A DNA stretch of 64,000 nt, from NCBI RefSeq assembly GCF_024199925.1, contig NZ_JANADR010000001.1, forward strand, positions 4,588,001-4,652,000, written 5' to 3'. The DNA is from Bradyrhizobium sp. CCGUVB1N3. Its GTDB lineage: Bacteria > Pseudomonadota > Alphaproteobacteria > Rhizobiales > Xanthobacteraceae. Position 1 is the first letter of the stretch. Every line of letters begins with the position of its first letter. Positions 54,560-63,603 of this stretch are shown piece after piece. Below the pieces are notes generated by a model that worked only from the letters and a program-made list of their open reading frames with translations, did not search any database and was not told the DNA's origin. A program made the position numbers and the translations under genes.

Positions 54560-55191
54560 CGCGCTTCGAGCATCGCGACGCGGAAGCCGAGATAGACGAA
54601 GAGCCCGCCGAGCGCGCGGTTGATCCAGGCGATGATTCCGTCGGACCGCCGGAGCCGCAGCGCAGCCTTCGCGGCAAACGCCGCCAGGAACAGGCACCAC
54701 AGCGTGCCCGTGCAGATAAAGATAAGGCCGAGCGTCAGGAAGGCGAGCGGCTTGTGCGGGGCATCGGCTGCGACGAATTGCGGCAGGAAGGCCAGGAAGA
54801 ACAGCGCGACCTTGGGATTGAGCGCGTTGGTGAAGACCCCCTGGAGGAAAACCCGCCGCAGCGGCGTGCGCTTATCCTCGCCCGTCAGGGAACCCGCGAG
54901 CACGGGCCGCGACCACAGCATCTGCAAGCCGGTCAGCACCAGATAGGCCGCGCCCACCAGCTTTACGACCGAGAACGCGGTGGACGAGGCCATCAAGAGC
55001 GCCGAGAGACCGATTGCCGCGCCCGTGACGTGGAATAAGCAGCCGCAACTGATTCCGAACGTCGCCGCGGCCCCGCCGCGCCAGCCCAACTGCATGCTGC
55101 GGCCAATAACATAGACCGTATCCGGTCCCGGCGTGATGTTGAGGGCCACGCCCGACAGGACGAAGAGCCAAAGTTCGTGAATGCCGAGCAT
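54556..55191 (-). CDS. LysE/RhtB family amino-acid exporter
   Basis: A 211-residue exporter with about six membrane segments and the family motif NITPGPDTVYVIGRS near the N-terminus. ATG 55191 follows AGGGAT at 8 bases; an ATG three codons earlier is too close to the ribosome site. Exports amino acids or analogues such as homoserine lactones. Confidence 0.9.
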   Translation of the reverse strand: MLGIHELWLFVLSGVALNITPGPDTVYVIGRSMQLGWRGGAAATFGISCGCLFHVTGAAIGLSALLMASSTAFSVVKLVGAAYLVLTGLQMLWSRPVLAGSLTGEDKRTPLRRVFLQGVFTNALNPKVALFFLAFLPQFVAADAPHKPLAFLTLGLIFICTGTLWCLFLAAFAAKAALRLRRSDGIIAWINRALGGLFVYLGFRVAMLEAR

Positions 55192-55411
55192 GTCGCGCAT
55201 CCCTGAAGGCCACTCAAACGACCAGCTTAGTTGGTTCGGCGAGCTGCGTCCACCACCGGATTTGCGTTGGATTTGCAACGAAATTGCAATGCGGATCACA
55301 CTTCCGCTTGCCTGTGCGTGCTCTATAAGGACTAGGTTCTGGAAATGCACGGATTCGCGGAAGACCGACACGCCGGTGGCCGGTGCCCGATCCCTTGGAG
55401 CCTGCGAGGAT

Positions 55412-57208
55412 ATGGAGAGACGCCTGGCCGCCATCGTCTGCGCCGACGTCGCCGGCTATTCGCGTATGATGGGCACTGACGAGGCCGGCACCCATGCCGT
55501 CTTCAAGGCCCATCGCAGCGCGATCCATCCCATTATCCTCAATCATGGCGGCCGCGTCGTGAAGAATACCGGTGACGGCTTCCTGCTGGAATTCCCCAGC
55601 ATCGTCGGCGCCACCGAAGCCGCGATCGCGATGCAGATGCTGATGGCGGAGCGCAACGACCACTTGCCCGCCGACCGCGCGATGCAGTTCCGGCTCGGGA
55701 TCCACATGGGCGACATCATCGTCGACGAGGACGAGGTGTTCGGCGATGACGTCAACATCGCCGTCCGCCTCGAATCGGTGGCGAGCCCCGGCGGGTTCGC
55801 GATCTCGGCCAAGGCCTATGGCGAGGCCGGCAAGCATCTCAACATGCCCCTGGCCGATGCCGGCGCGCACCGCTTCAAGAACATCAAGGAGCCGGTCGGC
55901 GTCTTCACCTGGACGCCGGAGGGCACGTCCGCGCAGGTGGCGCAGACCAAAGAGGTCTCGGCGCTGCCGCAGCAATATCGCACCGCGATCGTGGGCGTGC
56001 TGCCCTTTGCCAATTTGAGCGACGCCGGCGACGAATATTTCTCCGACGGCCTCACCGAGGACCTGATCCACGCGCTGGCCCTGCAATCGTTCTATCGCGT
56101 GCTCAGCCGCAACTCGACCTTCGCCTTCAAGGGCAGGAATCTCTCGACGCGGCTGATCGCGCGCGAGATCGACGCGACCTACCTGATCCAGGGTTCGGTG
56201 CGGCGCGCCGGCAGCAAGATCCGCGTCACGGCCGAGCTGATCGCGCCGGAGACCGGCGAGCAGCTCTGGACCGGCCGCTACGACCGCGACATCGGCGACC
56301 TCTTCGCCATGCAGGACGAGATCACGACCAACCTGTCGGCTGCGATCGCGACCGAAATCTTCCGCGCCGAAGCCTCCGCGCCGGCGCGCCAGACCAACGA
56401 CGTCACCGCCTGGGACCGCTTCCTGAAGGGGCTGTCACACTACTACCGGCAGACCGAGGAAGACTTCGACACCGCCATCGCGCTGTTCAAGGAGGCGATC
56501 TCGCTCGATGCCAAACTATCGATCGCGCATGCCTACCTCGCGACGATTCAGCTCCAGAGCATCCAGTTCGGCTGGGTCAAGGGCTCGCGCGAGATGTGGG
56601 TCGCGGCGATGCATCTGGCCGAGACCAGCGTCCGGCTCGACCCGCGCTCCTCCTTCGCATTCTCGATCCTGTCCTGGGTTCATGCGCAGGATGGGCATTA
56701 CGAGGCCGCGATGGACGCCGCCAAGCGCGCGGTCGCCCTCAACCCCTACGACATGGGCGCGCGCGGCGTGCTCGGCATCTGCCACTTCGTCATCGGCGAG
56801 CATCGCCAGGCGATCGAGCTGTTCTCGATGGCGGCGCAGCGCGGCAACAGCGATCCGCGCTACCAATGGGCGGCGCTGAACGCGTTCAGCCATTATATGC
56901 TGGGCCAATATGACGCGACGTTGTCGTGGGCCCGGGAGCAGCTCTACATCAATCCAAACCACATGCAGGCGCTGGCGATCCGCGCCGCGGCACTGGCGCA
57001 GCTCGGACGCGCCGACGAAGCCGCTGAGGCTGCCGACGTGCTGATGAGCAACTACCCGAGCCTGACGGTCGAGCGGCACTTGAGGAATTTTCACTGGAAG
57101 CAGGCTTCGGACCTCGCCCATTACCGCGAAGGGCTCCTGAAAGCGGGCGTCCCACTCGTCAAGCTCAGCCTCGTCCAGAGCGACGTCAAGCGCGCCGCCG
57201 ATTCCTAA
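55412..57208 (+). CDS. Class III adenylate/guanylate cyclase with TolB-like and TPR domains
   Basis: A 598-residue cytosolic protein: cyclase domain (residues 1-175) with CADVAGYSRMM and NTGDGFLLEF metal Asp residues and DDVNIAVRLESVA; a FlgO/TolB-N-like domain (about 190-310, VGVLPFANLSDAGDEYFSDGL); and TPR repeats to the end (about 330-590). Such proteins are expanded in Bradyrhizobium and are thought to make cAMP in response to protein partners bound by the repeats. No membrane segment. Confidence 0.9.
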   Translation: MERRLAAIVCADVAGYSRMMGTDEAGTHAVFKAHRSAIHPIILNHGGRVVKNTGDGFLLEFPSIVGATEAAIAMQMLMAERNDHLPADRAMQFRLGIHMGDIIVDEDEVFGDDVNIAVRLESVASPGGFAISAKAYGEAGKHLNMPLADAGAHRFKNIKEPVGVFTWTPEGTSAQVAQTKEVSALPQQYRTAIVGVLPFANLSDAGDEYFSDGLTEDLIHALALQSFYRVLSRNSTFAFKGRNLSTRLIAREIDATYLIQGSVRRAGSKIRVTAELIAPETGEQLWTGRYDRDIGDLFAMQDEITTNLSAAIATEIFRAEASAPARQTNDVTAWDRFLKGLSHYYRQTEEDFDTAIALFKEAISLDAKLSIAHAYLATIQLQSIQFGWVKGSREMWVAAMHLAETSVRLDPRSSFAFSILSWVHAQDGHYEAAMDAAKRAVALNPYDMGARGVLGICHFVIGEHRQAIELFSMAAQRGNSDPRYQWAALNAFSHYMLGQYDATLSWAREQLYINPNHMQALAIRAAALAQLGRADEAAEAADVLMSNYPSLTVERHLRNFHWKQASDLAHYREGLLKAGVPLVKLSLVQSDVKRAADS

Positions 57209-57397
57209 AGAGGGCAGGCTGCGCTCCCTCTGCAGTTCGTTGGCGACCTCCCGCCTGCTCTTGTTGACACGACAGTGAATTCAGCCACACTTCGTCACAC
57301 GCTGAAGTAGTATAGCGTGCTGTCGGTTTGTTAGGACTTTGCGCGCTCTATCGGCGCGTCTGCTTTTCACGATTCGCTGTTTTCAGGATTTTGGGCC

Positions 57398-60163
57398 ATG
57401 CATGACTCCGCTTCGAAGCCCCCCTTCGACCCTTCGATCCAGGTCTCGCCGAACAATCCCTGCCCATTCCTGCGCGGCCTCGTCGGCGAAGGCTTTGTCG
57501 ACGGCGGGACCGTCCCGCTGATCAAGCTGTCGCAAACCATTGCGAATGCGAGCGGCGAAGCAGGACTGAAGAAGGTCTCGGCGCGCATCCAGGTCCGCGG
57601 CGTGGCGCTGATCGCCAACGGCTTCGGTCACATCTTGAAAAGCATCTGGTCGGGCGCGCAGCTCGACGCGCTGCGTGGCGGCCCTCTGGACAAGCTCGGC
57701 GCGGGCTCGCGCATCCTCAGCGTGGACGGCAAGGTCAACGAGGACGAGGTCAGCCGGCTTGCGAGCTTCGGCCGCACCTACACCGATCCGGACGGCGGCA
57801 ACACCGAGCCAGGTCTGAACGCATCGGAAATCCAGACCTTCATGCGCGACAACCTCAAGCGCGCGGGCAGCGCCGCACGCTGGTACTACCCCCTACTGAT
57901 GAAGTTCGAATGGCCCGTCCTCCTGAAGATCATGGGCAGGGGCAAGGGTGAGGACCGCTATCTCAGCGTCGCCGACGTGCGCACGCTGTTCAACGAGCGC
58001 AAATTCCCCGACCGCATCAACCAGCGGATCCTGTCGCAGCCGGTGCTGTCGGCCTGCCAGCTCAGGTTTCGCTGGGCGTTCGCGTTCGGAGCACTCCTCA
58101 TCGGCCTCGGTCTTGCCGCTCTCGTAGCGGTCGCCGAATTCCCCAACCAGGTCCGCGCCATGCTGCCGCAGAAGGGAATACTCGCGCAGCTGCTGCCGCC
58201 GCCCTTGCCCACGCTCCCGGAGACGACGGCAGCCTATTGGCTCGAGCAAAACTGGTCGCTGAAGGACCGGCACTGGTTCCATCACGCCAGCCAGGGCACC
58301 GCGACTTTTCCGGTGCCTTATACCTGGTTCACGGCACTGGAGCAGCCACGCCTACATCTGTTCTCGCGGCCGGGCATGATGAAGGACAGCGCCTATCTCG
58401 AGCGCTTCGGCTTCATCCCGAGTCCGCAGTCGATCCAGACCGACGCGACGACGCTGCGCCGCTTCGGTTACGCCAATGTCTATGAGACGGCGCAGGTGCC
58501 GGACTTGTCGACCAGGTGGACGCCGGCCGAGAACGTCGACGGTCTGCCGGTCGGCTTCGCACGGATGACCGGTGCTGTCGATCCCGCGACCGGCCGTCGC
58601 GAAGAGGACAAGATCGGGCTGACCTGCGCGGCCTGCCATACGGGCCAGATCCACTACAAGGGCGTGGACGTGCGCTTCGACGGCGGTCCGGCCATGACCG
58701 ACCTGAAGAAGCTCGAGCTCTCCACCGGCCTGTCGATTGCCTACACCCTGTACGTCCCGTTCCGCTTCCAGCGCTTTGCCGATCGCGTGCTCGGCCCCGA
58801 AGCCAGCAAGGCGGACCGCGACGCGCTCAAGCAGAAGCTCAGCGCAATCGGCAAGTTCCTGATCGACTGGCAGAACAAGTACAACGATACGATCGAGCAC
58901 AAGCAGACCTGGGACAAGAAGAAGCAGCAGGACACCGAGGAAGGGTTCGGCCGCCTCGACGCCCTCAATCGCATCGGCAACCAGGTCTTTTCCCAGGATC
59001 TCGCCTTGAGCGGGGTCAGTGGCTTCGAGAAGAACCTGCACGCCCAGGACGCGCCGGTCAGCTATCCCGCGATCTGGACCGTGCCGTGGTTCAAATTCGC
59101 CCAATACGACGCCTCGATCGAGCAGCCGCTGATCCGCAACGCCGGCGAAGCCCTCGGCGTGACGGCGCTGCTCAACCTATCCGACGCCTATCCGGAGGAC
59201 AGGCTTTGGCGGTCCTCGGTTCACATCAAGACACTCGGCTGGATCGAGGACATGCTGAGAGGCCCCGATCCGTTCAAGCCAGCCGATCCCCCTGCCGGTC
59301 CGAAATTCGGCGGCCTGCTGGCGCCGCAATGGCCCTCGCAGATTCTCGACGACGCGTGGAAGCTGAAGACCGATCGCGTCGAACGGGGCCGCGCGATCTA
59401 CACCGAGATGTGCTCCGGATGCCACCTGCCGGCCGTCAACACCCCGGCCTTCTGGTCCTCGGGACATTGGGAGGCAAGCGGCGACAGCAAGGTGCTGAAC
59501 GCGGTGACGATCCCCCTCGAAGAAATCAAGACGGATCCCGAACAATCCCTTGTGCTCACCAACAGGACGGTCGATGTGCCTGGCTTCCTGAAGGTGAACA
59601 CGGCCGACCTCAAGACCTGGTGGCAATGCGACAGTTCGACCGCGAGCTCACCGACCGAGATGATATACGCACTCGGCCTCATGACGGTGGTCGATCTCGT
59701 CGCCCGCAAGTGGATGGACGACGACAAGACCCCGGAAGCCGAGCGGGCGAAATTGTGGAATCTCGCGCGCAAGAACTGTCTCAATCCGGCGCCCGGGCCG
59801 CGCTATCGCGCGCGGCCGCTCAACGGCATCTGGGCTACGGCGCCTTATCTGCACAACGGTTCGGTGCCTTCGCTGTATTGGCTGCTGAAGCCGCAAAACG
59901 AGCGCCCGACGAATTTCTGCATGGGTCGCCGCGACTATGATCCCGTGACCGTCGGCTTTGCGGTCACCGCCGGCGAGCGCTGCAAGACGGGCGAAACGCA
60001 ATTCTCGGCAGGGTCGGAGAAGGATCCGATCCAGGGCAACAGCGTGCACGGCCATTCCTTCGAGCGCAAGGAAGGCGAACCGAAACGCCCTGGCGTGATC
60101 GGCCGCATGTTCAGGGATGACGACGAGCGCTACGATCTGATCGAATATCTGAAGACGCTGTAG
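57398..60163 (+). CDS. Di-heme cytochrome c peroxidase-like protein fused to an N-terminal PCP-motif domain
   Basis: A 921-residue protein. N-terminal domain (1-220) has N-P-C22-P, then FLRGLVGEGFVDGG, and an EF-hand-like Asp-rich stretch (DPDGGNTEPG, about residue 130). One membrane segment spans about 224-246. The C-terminal part (about 280-915) has two c-type heme motifs, C410-A-A-C-H414 and C672-S-G-C-H676, and resembles the RoxA/di-heme peroxidase superfamily. The heme region must be periplasmic for c-heme attachment, so the N-terminal domain is likely cytosolic. Peroxidase or oxygenase chemistry is inferred. Confidence 0.8.
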   Translation: MHDSASKPPFDPSIQVSPNNPCPFLRGLVGEGFVDGGTVPLIKLSQTIANASGEAGLKKVSARIQVRGVALIANGFGHILKSIWSGAQLDALRGGPLDKLGAGSRILSVDGKVNEDEVSRLASFGRTYTDPDGGNTEPGLNASEIQTFMRDNLKRAGSAARWYYPLLMKFEWPVLLKIMGRGKGEDRYLSVADVRTLFNERKFPDRINQRILSQPVLSACQLRFRWAFAFGALLIGLGLAALVAVAEFPNQVRAMLPQKGILAQLLPPPLPTLPETTAAYWLEQNWSLKDRHWFHHASQGTATFPVPYTWFTALEQPRLHLFSRPGMMKDSAYLERFGFIPSPQSIQTDATTLRRFGYANVYETAQVPDLSTRWTPAENVDGLPVGFARMTGAVDPATGRREEDKIGLTCAACHTGQIHYKGVDVRFDGGPAMTDLKKLELSTGLSIAYTLYVPFRFQRFADRVLGPEASKADRDALKQKLSAIGKFLIDWQNKYNDTIEHKQTWDKKKQQDTEEGFGRLDALNRIGNQVFSQDLALSGVSGFEKNLHAQDAPVSYPAIWTVPWFKFAQYDASIEQPLIRNAGEALGVTALLNLSDAYPEDRLWRSSVHIKTLGWIEDMLRGPDPFKPADPPAGPKFGGLLAPQWPSQILDDAWKLKTDRVERGRAIYTEMCSGCHLPAVNTPAFWSSGHWEASGDSKVLNAVTIPLEEIKTDPEQSLVLTNRTVDVPGFLKVNTADLKTWWQCDSSTASSPTEMIYALGLMTVVDLVARKWMDDDKTPEAERAKLWNLARKNCLNPAPGPRYRARPLNGIWATAPYLHNGSVPSLYWLLKPQNERPTNFCMGRRDYDPVTVGFAVTAGERCKTGETQFSAGSEKDPIQGNSVHGHSFERKEGEPKRPGVIGRMFRDDDERYDLIEYLKTL

Positions 60164-60174
60164 AGCCCCGCCCC

Positions 60175-61122
60175 TCACCCGAACAACGGCGTGCCGGGCA
60201 CGAAGGCATCGAAGGCTGCCCAGAACTGGGCGCGGTAGCGGTCCTGCTCCTGGAGGATCTCATGCTTGGCGCCGGCGATCACGAGATGGGAGCCGGCGCG
60301 CAAGTGATAGGCGAACTCCTCGATCGCGGCGGTAGAAACGATGGTGTCGTTGGAGGCCGCCAGCATCAGGATCGGCTGGCGGATCTCGGACGGATAGGAC
60401 ATGCCCTTGAAGGTGTGCATCGCGCGGCACGCGGTGTCGGCCCAGGCGATCGTCGGTGAGGCAAGGCCCAGCGTCGGATCCTCCTCGAGGATGGCGGAAT
60501 TGCGCGCATAGCGCACGGGATCGCTGGTCAGGGGATTGTTGATGAAGGGATCCATACCGGTGATGCGGTCGTTGCCGCCGGGAATGTAGCTGCCGCCCTG
60601 CCCGAGCAGACGCAGGGTCCTGAGCAACGCCCGCGACGGGAACGAGGTGGCGCGGCCCGGCAGATCGATCATCGGCGCCGACAGCACCATGCGGTCGAAC
60701 CAGCGCTTGCCCGAATGCGCAACCCTGAGCATCACGGCGCCGCCCATGGAATGGGCGAGCGCGAAGAAGGGCGGCGGACAATCCGGCAGCACCACCTGCT
60801 GCACGAAGGTCTCGACGTCGATCTCGAAGTCGGAGAAGGACCGCACATAGCCCTTGCGCGGATCGCGCAGGCGGCGCGAGGAATGGCCCTGCCCGCGCCA
60901 GTCGATCATCGCCACCGCAAAGCCGCGATCGCGCAGATCCCGCACCGTCTCGAAATATTTTTCGATCTGTTCACTACGGCCGGTGAAGACGCAGACCGTG
61001 CCCTTGCGGCCCGCAGGCGGCGCCCAGCGCGCAAAGCGCAGCTCGGCGCCGTCGGGCGTCTTGATGGTGCCGCTGACGACGTTTTCGGGAACGGGATTGG
61101 CGGGAATCGAGACCAGCGTCAT
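60175..61122 (-). CDS. Alpha/beta hydrolase, lysophospholipase (PldB)-like
   Basis: A 315-residue serine hydrolase of the lysophospholipase L2/monoglyceride-lipase group: nucleophile Ser in LAHSMGGAV, DWRGQGHSSR, catalytic Asp in AASNDTIVS and His in GAKHEILQE are all present. Likely acts on lysophospholipids or monoacylglycerols. Starts divergent from the heat-shock gene. Confidence 0.88.
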   Translation of the reverse strand: MTLVSIPANPVPENVVSGTIKTPDGAELRFARWAPPAGRKGTVCVFTGRSEQIEKYFETVRDLRDRGFAVAMIDWRGQGHSSRRLRDPRKGYVRSFSDFEIDVETFVQQVVLPDCPPPFFALAHSMGGAVMLRVAHSGKRWFDRMVLSAPMIDLPGRATSFPSRALLRTLRLLGQGGSYIPGGNDRITGMDPFINNPLTSDPVRYARNSAILEEDPTLGLASPTIAWADTACRAMHTFKGMSYPSEIRQPILMLAASNDTIVSTAAIEEFAYHLRAGSHLVIAGAKHEILQEQDRYRAQFWAAFDAFVPGTPLFG

Positions 61123-61181
61123 GGGCGGGAAATGCCGGGAATCAAGGTGCGGGAGCGCCGAAAAGGCGCTGCTATCGCCCT

Positions 61182-61209
61182 CTTGAACGCTGTTTCACCC
61201 CACCCATAT
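61182..61209 (+). promoter_or_regulatory. RpoH (sigma32) heat-shock promoter
   Basis: -35 CTTGAAC (61182-61188), 14-base spacer, -10 CCCATAT (61203-61209). This closely matches the E. coli sigma32 consensus CTTGAA-N13-15-CCCCATNT. Transcription would start near 61217, at the first base of the leader's first hairpin. Confidence 0.75.
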
Positions 61210-61216
61210 CATTTTC

Positions 61217-61329
61217 GTGCAGGCCGCTACCAGTGCTTCGGGAACCCGAGCATCAGGCTGCACACAGACTAAAGCCCGGCCCGATTGGCGGGCGGGTTAC
61301 CAGATCAGTCGCTCAATGGAGGACTCACC
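61217..61329 (+). promoter_or_regulatory. ROSE-like RNA thermometer leader of the Hsp20 gene
   Basis: A 113-base leader with three hairpins: GTGCAG...CTGCAC (61217-61263) enclosing TGCTTCGGG/CCCGAGCA; a GC-rich stem (61272-61297); and AGTC-G-CTC-AATG-GAG-GACT (61307-61325), in which the Shine-Dalgarno GGAGGA is paired and one G (61311) bulges out. A bulged G opposite the ribosome site is the hallmark of ROSE thermometers of Bradyrhizobium small heat-shock genes. Folding is by hand. Confidence 0.72.
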
Positions 61330-61794
61330 ATGCGTACCTACGACCTCACCCCCTTCTACCGTTCCACCGTCGGCTTCGACCGTCTCTTCAATCTGCTCGA
61401 CCAGACGACTTCGGACGGCAGCCCCGGCTATCCCCCCTACAATATCGAGCGCACAGGCGAGAACGCCTACCGCATCACCGTTGCGGTCTCCGGCTTCTCC
61501 AAGGACGAGCTCTCCATCGTCGCGAAGGAAAACACGCTGACGATCAAGGGCGAGAAAGTCGCCAATGAGAACAGCAAGTCCGAAGTGCTCTATCGCGGCA
61601 TCGCCGCACGCGCCTTCGAGCGCGCCTTCCAGCTTGCCGATTTCGTGCAGGTGAGGGACGCCTCGCTCGAGAACGGCCTGCTCCATGTCGACCTCGTGCG
61701 CGAAATCCCTGAGGCCAAGAAGCCGCGCCAGATCGCGATCAACACCAGTGCGCAGGCCGCGCAGGTGATCGAGGGCGAGAAGGCCGCCGCCTGA
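61330..61794 (+). CDS. Small heat-shock protein (Hsp20/IbpA family)
   Basis: A 154-residue sHsp: N-terminal arm with FYRSTVGFDRLFNLLD as in class A rhizobial sHsps, alpha-crystallin domain (about 35-130; YRITVAVSGFSKDELSI and the GLL core ENGLLHVDL), and C-terminal INTS region in place of IxI. ATP-independent holdase. GGAGG precedes ATG 61330 but is trapped in the leader hairpin. Confidence 0.93.
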   Translation: MRTYDLTPFYRSTVGFDRLFNLLDQTTSDGSPGYPPYNIERTGENAYRITVAVSGFSKDELSIVAKENTLTIKGEKVANENSKSEVLYRGIAARAFERAFQLADFVQVRDASLENGLLHVDLVREIPEAKKPRQIAINTSAQAAQVIEGEKAAA

Positions 61795-61825
61795 GGCGTC
61801 CATCACATTCGACTTTCAAGTTGCG

Positions 61826-61854
61826 AAAACGCCCCGGTGCCCCGGGGCGTTTTT
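61826..61854 (+). terminator. Rho-independent terminator of hsp20
   Basis: AAAACGCCCCGG-TGCC-CCGGGGCGTTTTT: 12-bp stem ending in a T-run, 31 bases after the stop. Confidence 0.92.
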
Positions 61855-61958
61855 GTTTGTCTTGTTTGCACTGCATCACAGAGCGGTGAAGAGGCGTAAC
61901 GAGGCCGCGGCGCGATCCGTCTTTCCTGGCATCGGACCAAGACAGACGGAGAATGACC

Positions 61959-62729
61959 ATGAGAGTTTGGCGCACCCTGTTACTCGCAGCGAGCCTGCTG
62001 GCCGCGCCCATCACCCTCGCCCACGCGCAGTCCACCCCACCGGTGAAGGCAAAGAATGTCGTGCTGGTGCATGGCGCCTGGGCTGATGGGTCGAGCTGGT
62101 CCGAGGTCATCCCGATCCTGCAGGCGGCAGGCTTGCACGTCACGGCCGTGCAGAACCCGCTTACGTCGCTCTCCGAATCCGTCGAGGCCACCAAGCATGC
62201 GCTGTCCGAACAGGATGGCCCAACCGTGCTGGTCGCGCATTCCTGGGGCGGCACCGTCATCAGCCAGGTCGGCACCGATCCGAAGGTCACCGGTCTCGTC
62301 TACATCGCCGCGCGTGCACCCGATGCGAACGAGGATTTCGTGGCGCTGTCGAAGCAATTCCCGACCGGCCCGGTGCGCGCCGGCATTGTCGAGCGCGACG
62401 GCTTCACGAAACTCTCCGAGGACGCGTTCCTGAAATATTTCGCCAATGGCGTCGCGCCGGAGAAGGCCAAGGAGCTCTACGCCGTGCAATGGCCAACGGC
62501 CGCCTCGATCTTCGCCGGCCGCACCACCGACGCCGCGTGGCATGCGAAGCCCAGCTGGTATGCGGTGTCGAAGAACGACGACACCATCAACCCCGACCTG
62601 CAACGTTTCCTTGCGAAGCGCATGCACGCGACCACCGTCGAGCTCGATGCCGGCCACCTGTCGCTGGTATCGCGTCCGAAGGAGGTGGCGAATCTGATCC
62701 TGCAGGCGGCGGGCTACGGGCCGAGCTGA
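61959..62729 (+). CDS. Secreted alpha/beta hydrolase
   Basis: A 256-residue protein with a signal peptide (cleavage after LAHA, near residue 23) and an alpha/beta hydrolase fold: VLVHGAWADGSSW (oxyanion), nucleophile Ser in VAHSWGGTV, Asp-bearing SKNDDTINP and His in LDAGHLSLV. Of the salicylate-esterase/hydroxynitrile-lyase-like group often annotated simply as alpha/beta hydrolase. ATG 61959 with GGAG at 8 bases is chosen over ATG 61953. Confidence 0.88.
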   Translation: MRVWRTLLLAASLLAAPITLAHAQSTPPVKAKNVVLVHGAWADGSSWSEVIPILQAAGLHVTAVQNPLTSLSESVEATKHALSEQDGPTVLVAHSWGGTVISQVGTDPKVTGLVYIAARAPDANEDFVALSKQFPTGPVRAGIVERDGFTKLSEDAFLKYFANGVAPEKAKELYAVQWPTAASIFAGRTTDAAWHAKPSWYAVSKNDDTINPDLQRFLAKRMHATTVELDAGHLSLVSRPKEVANLILQAAGYGPS

Positions 62730-62748
62730 GCGGAGATTCGGCCGATGC

Positions 62749-62780
62749 AAAAGGCGCCCGGAGCGATCTGGGCGCCTTTG
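62749..62780 (+). terminator. Rho-independent terminator of the secreted hydrolase gene
   Basis: AAAGGCGCCC-N10-GGGCGCCTTT, 10-bp stem 20 bases after the stop, followed by TGCTTTG. It may also serve the convergent gene. Confidence 0.8.
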
Positions 62781-62817
62781 CTTTGCTCGGCTTCAAACGC
62801 CCCGCATCCGCGGGCTT

Positions 62818-63603
62818 TTACTCCAGCCCCTGTGCAGCCGGCATGTCCTGGGTCGGCAGGATCGTCGGTGCAGGCTTGGCCTGGCCGACGCTTGGAGCGG
62901 CGGCTTGCGGCGCTGCCTCGGCGGGCTTGGGCTGTACGGCAGCTGCCTGCTGCGAGGGCTGAGCCTGCGCGGGTTGGGCCTGCGGCGCTTGCGCCTGCTG
63001 CGGCTCCGGCGAAGCCGGCTTGGCGGCGGCCGCCGGCGTCTCGCCGCGCGGCGGGGCCGCCTTCGGAACCGGGATGGAGCGGCTTGCGACATGCGGGATT
63101 GGAGCCGGCGGCCGCGGCGCGGCACTGCGGATCACGGTCGGCGGCGGCAGCGCGCCTTGCGGCCCGTAAGGGGCTACCGCACCTTCGTCATAGGCCGGAC
63201 CCATGCCGAAGCCGGGGCCGAAAGCCGGCACGAAGCGCAGGATCCGTCCGTCACGAGCATCGATCACGAGCCGGCCGTCGTCGCCGCGGCGGTCGATCAC
63301 CGCGATGGTGTAGACAAGGCCACGCAGACGCGGGATGCCGAGCGGCGAGAAGCCGTTTTCGCGCAGCACGGCGTAGACCTCGGTTGCCGGCAACAGCGCC
63401 GGCGTGGGCGCACGCTCGTAGCCATAACCGTAACCGTAGGGACGTGGCGGCGGGGCTTCCGGCGGACCATAGGGTCGTCCGTCGAAATCCGAGACGGCCG
63501 TGGCGGGCCCGCGCAGAGCTCCGTTCGCCAGCACCTGCGCGTCGGCAGCAGATACCGCCAGCGCACATGCGGCGGCAGCCACCCATCCTGTGAACAACTT
63601 CAT
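62818..63603 (-). CDS. Pro/Ala/Gln-rich secreted protein
   Basis: A 261-residue protein with a signal peptide (cleavage near SAADA, residue 22), a Gly/Tyr/Pro-rich stretch (YGYGYGYE), a small folded part of about 60 residues (VYAVLRENGFSPLGIPRLRG ... VIDARDGRILRF, PepSY-like in pattern) and a low-complexity Pro/Ala/Gln tail (about 155-255). Probably periplasmic or cell-wall associated; function unknown. Confidence 0.8.
   Translation of the reverse strand: MKLFTGWVAAAACALAVSAADAQVLANGALRGPATAVSDFDGRPYGPPEAPPPRPYGYGYGYERAPTPALLPATEVYAVLRENGFSPLGIPRLRGLVYTIAVIDRRGDDGRLVIDARDGRILRFVPAFGPGFGMGPAYDEGAVAPYGPQGALPPPTVIRSAAPRPPAPIPHVASRSIPVPKAAPPRGETPAAAAKPASPEPQQAQAPQAQPAQAQPSQQAAAVQPKPAEAAPQAAAPSVGQAKPAPTILPTQDMPAAQGLE

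Noticed and set aside
53773..55038. 421-residue + strand frame
   Set aside because: Runs out of frame through the TauE gene and antisense to LysE; no homology-like segments.
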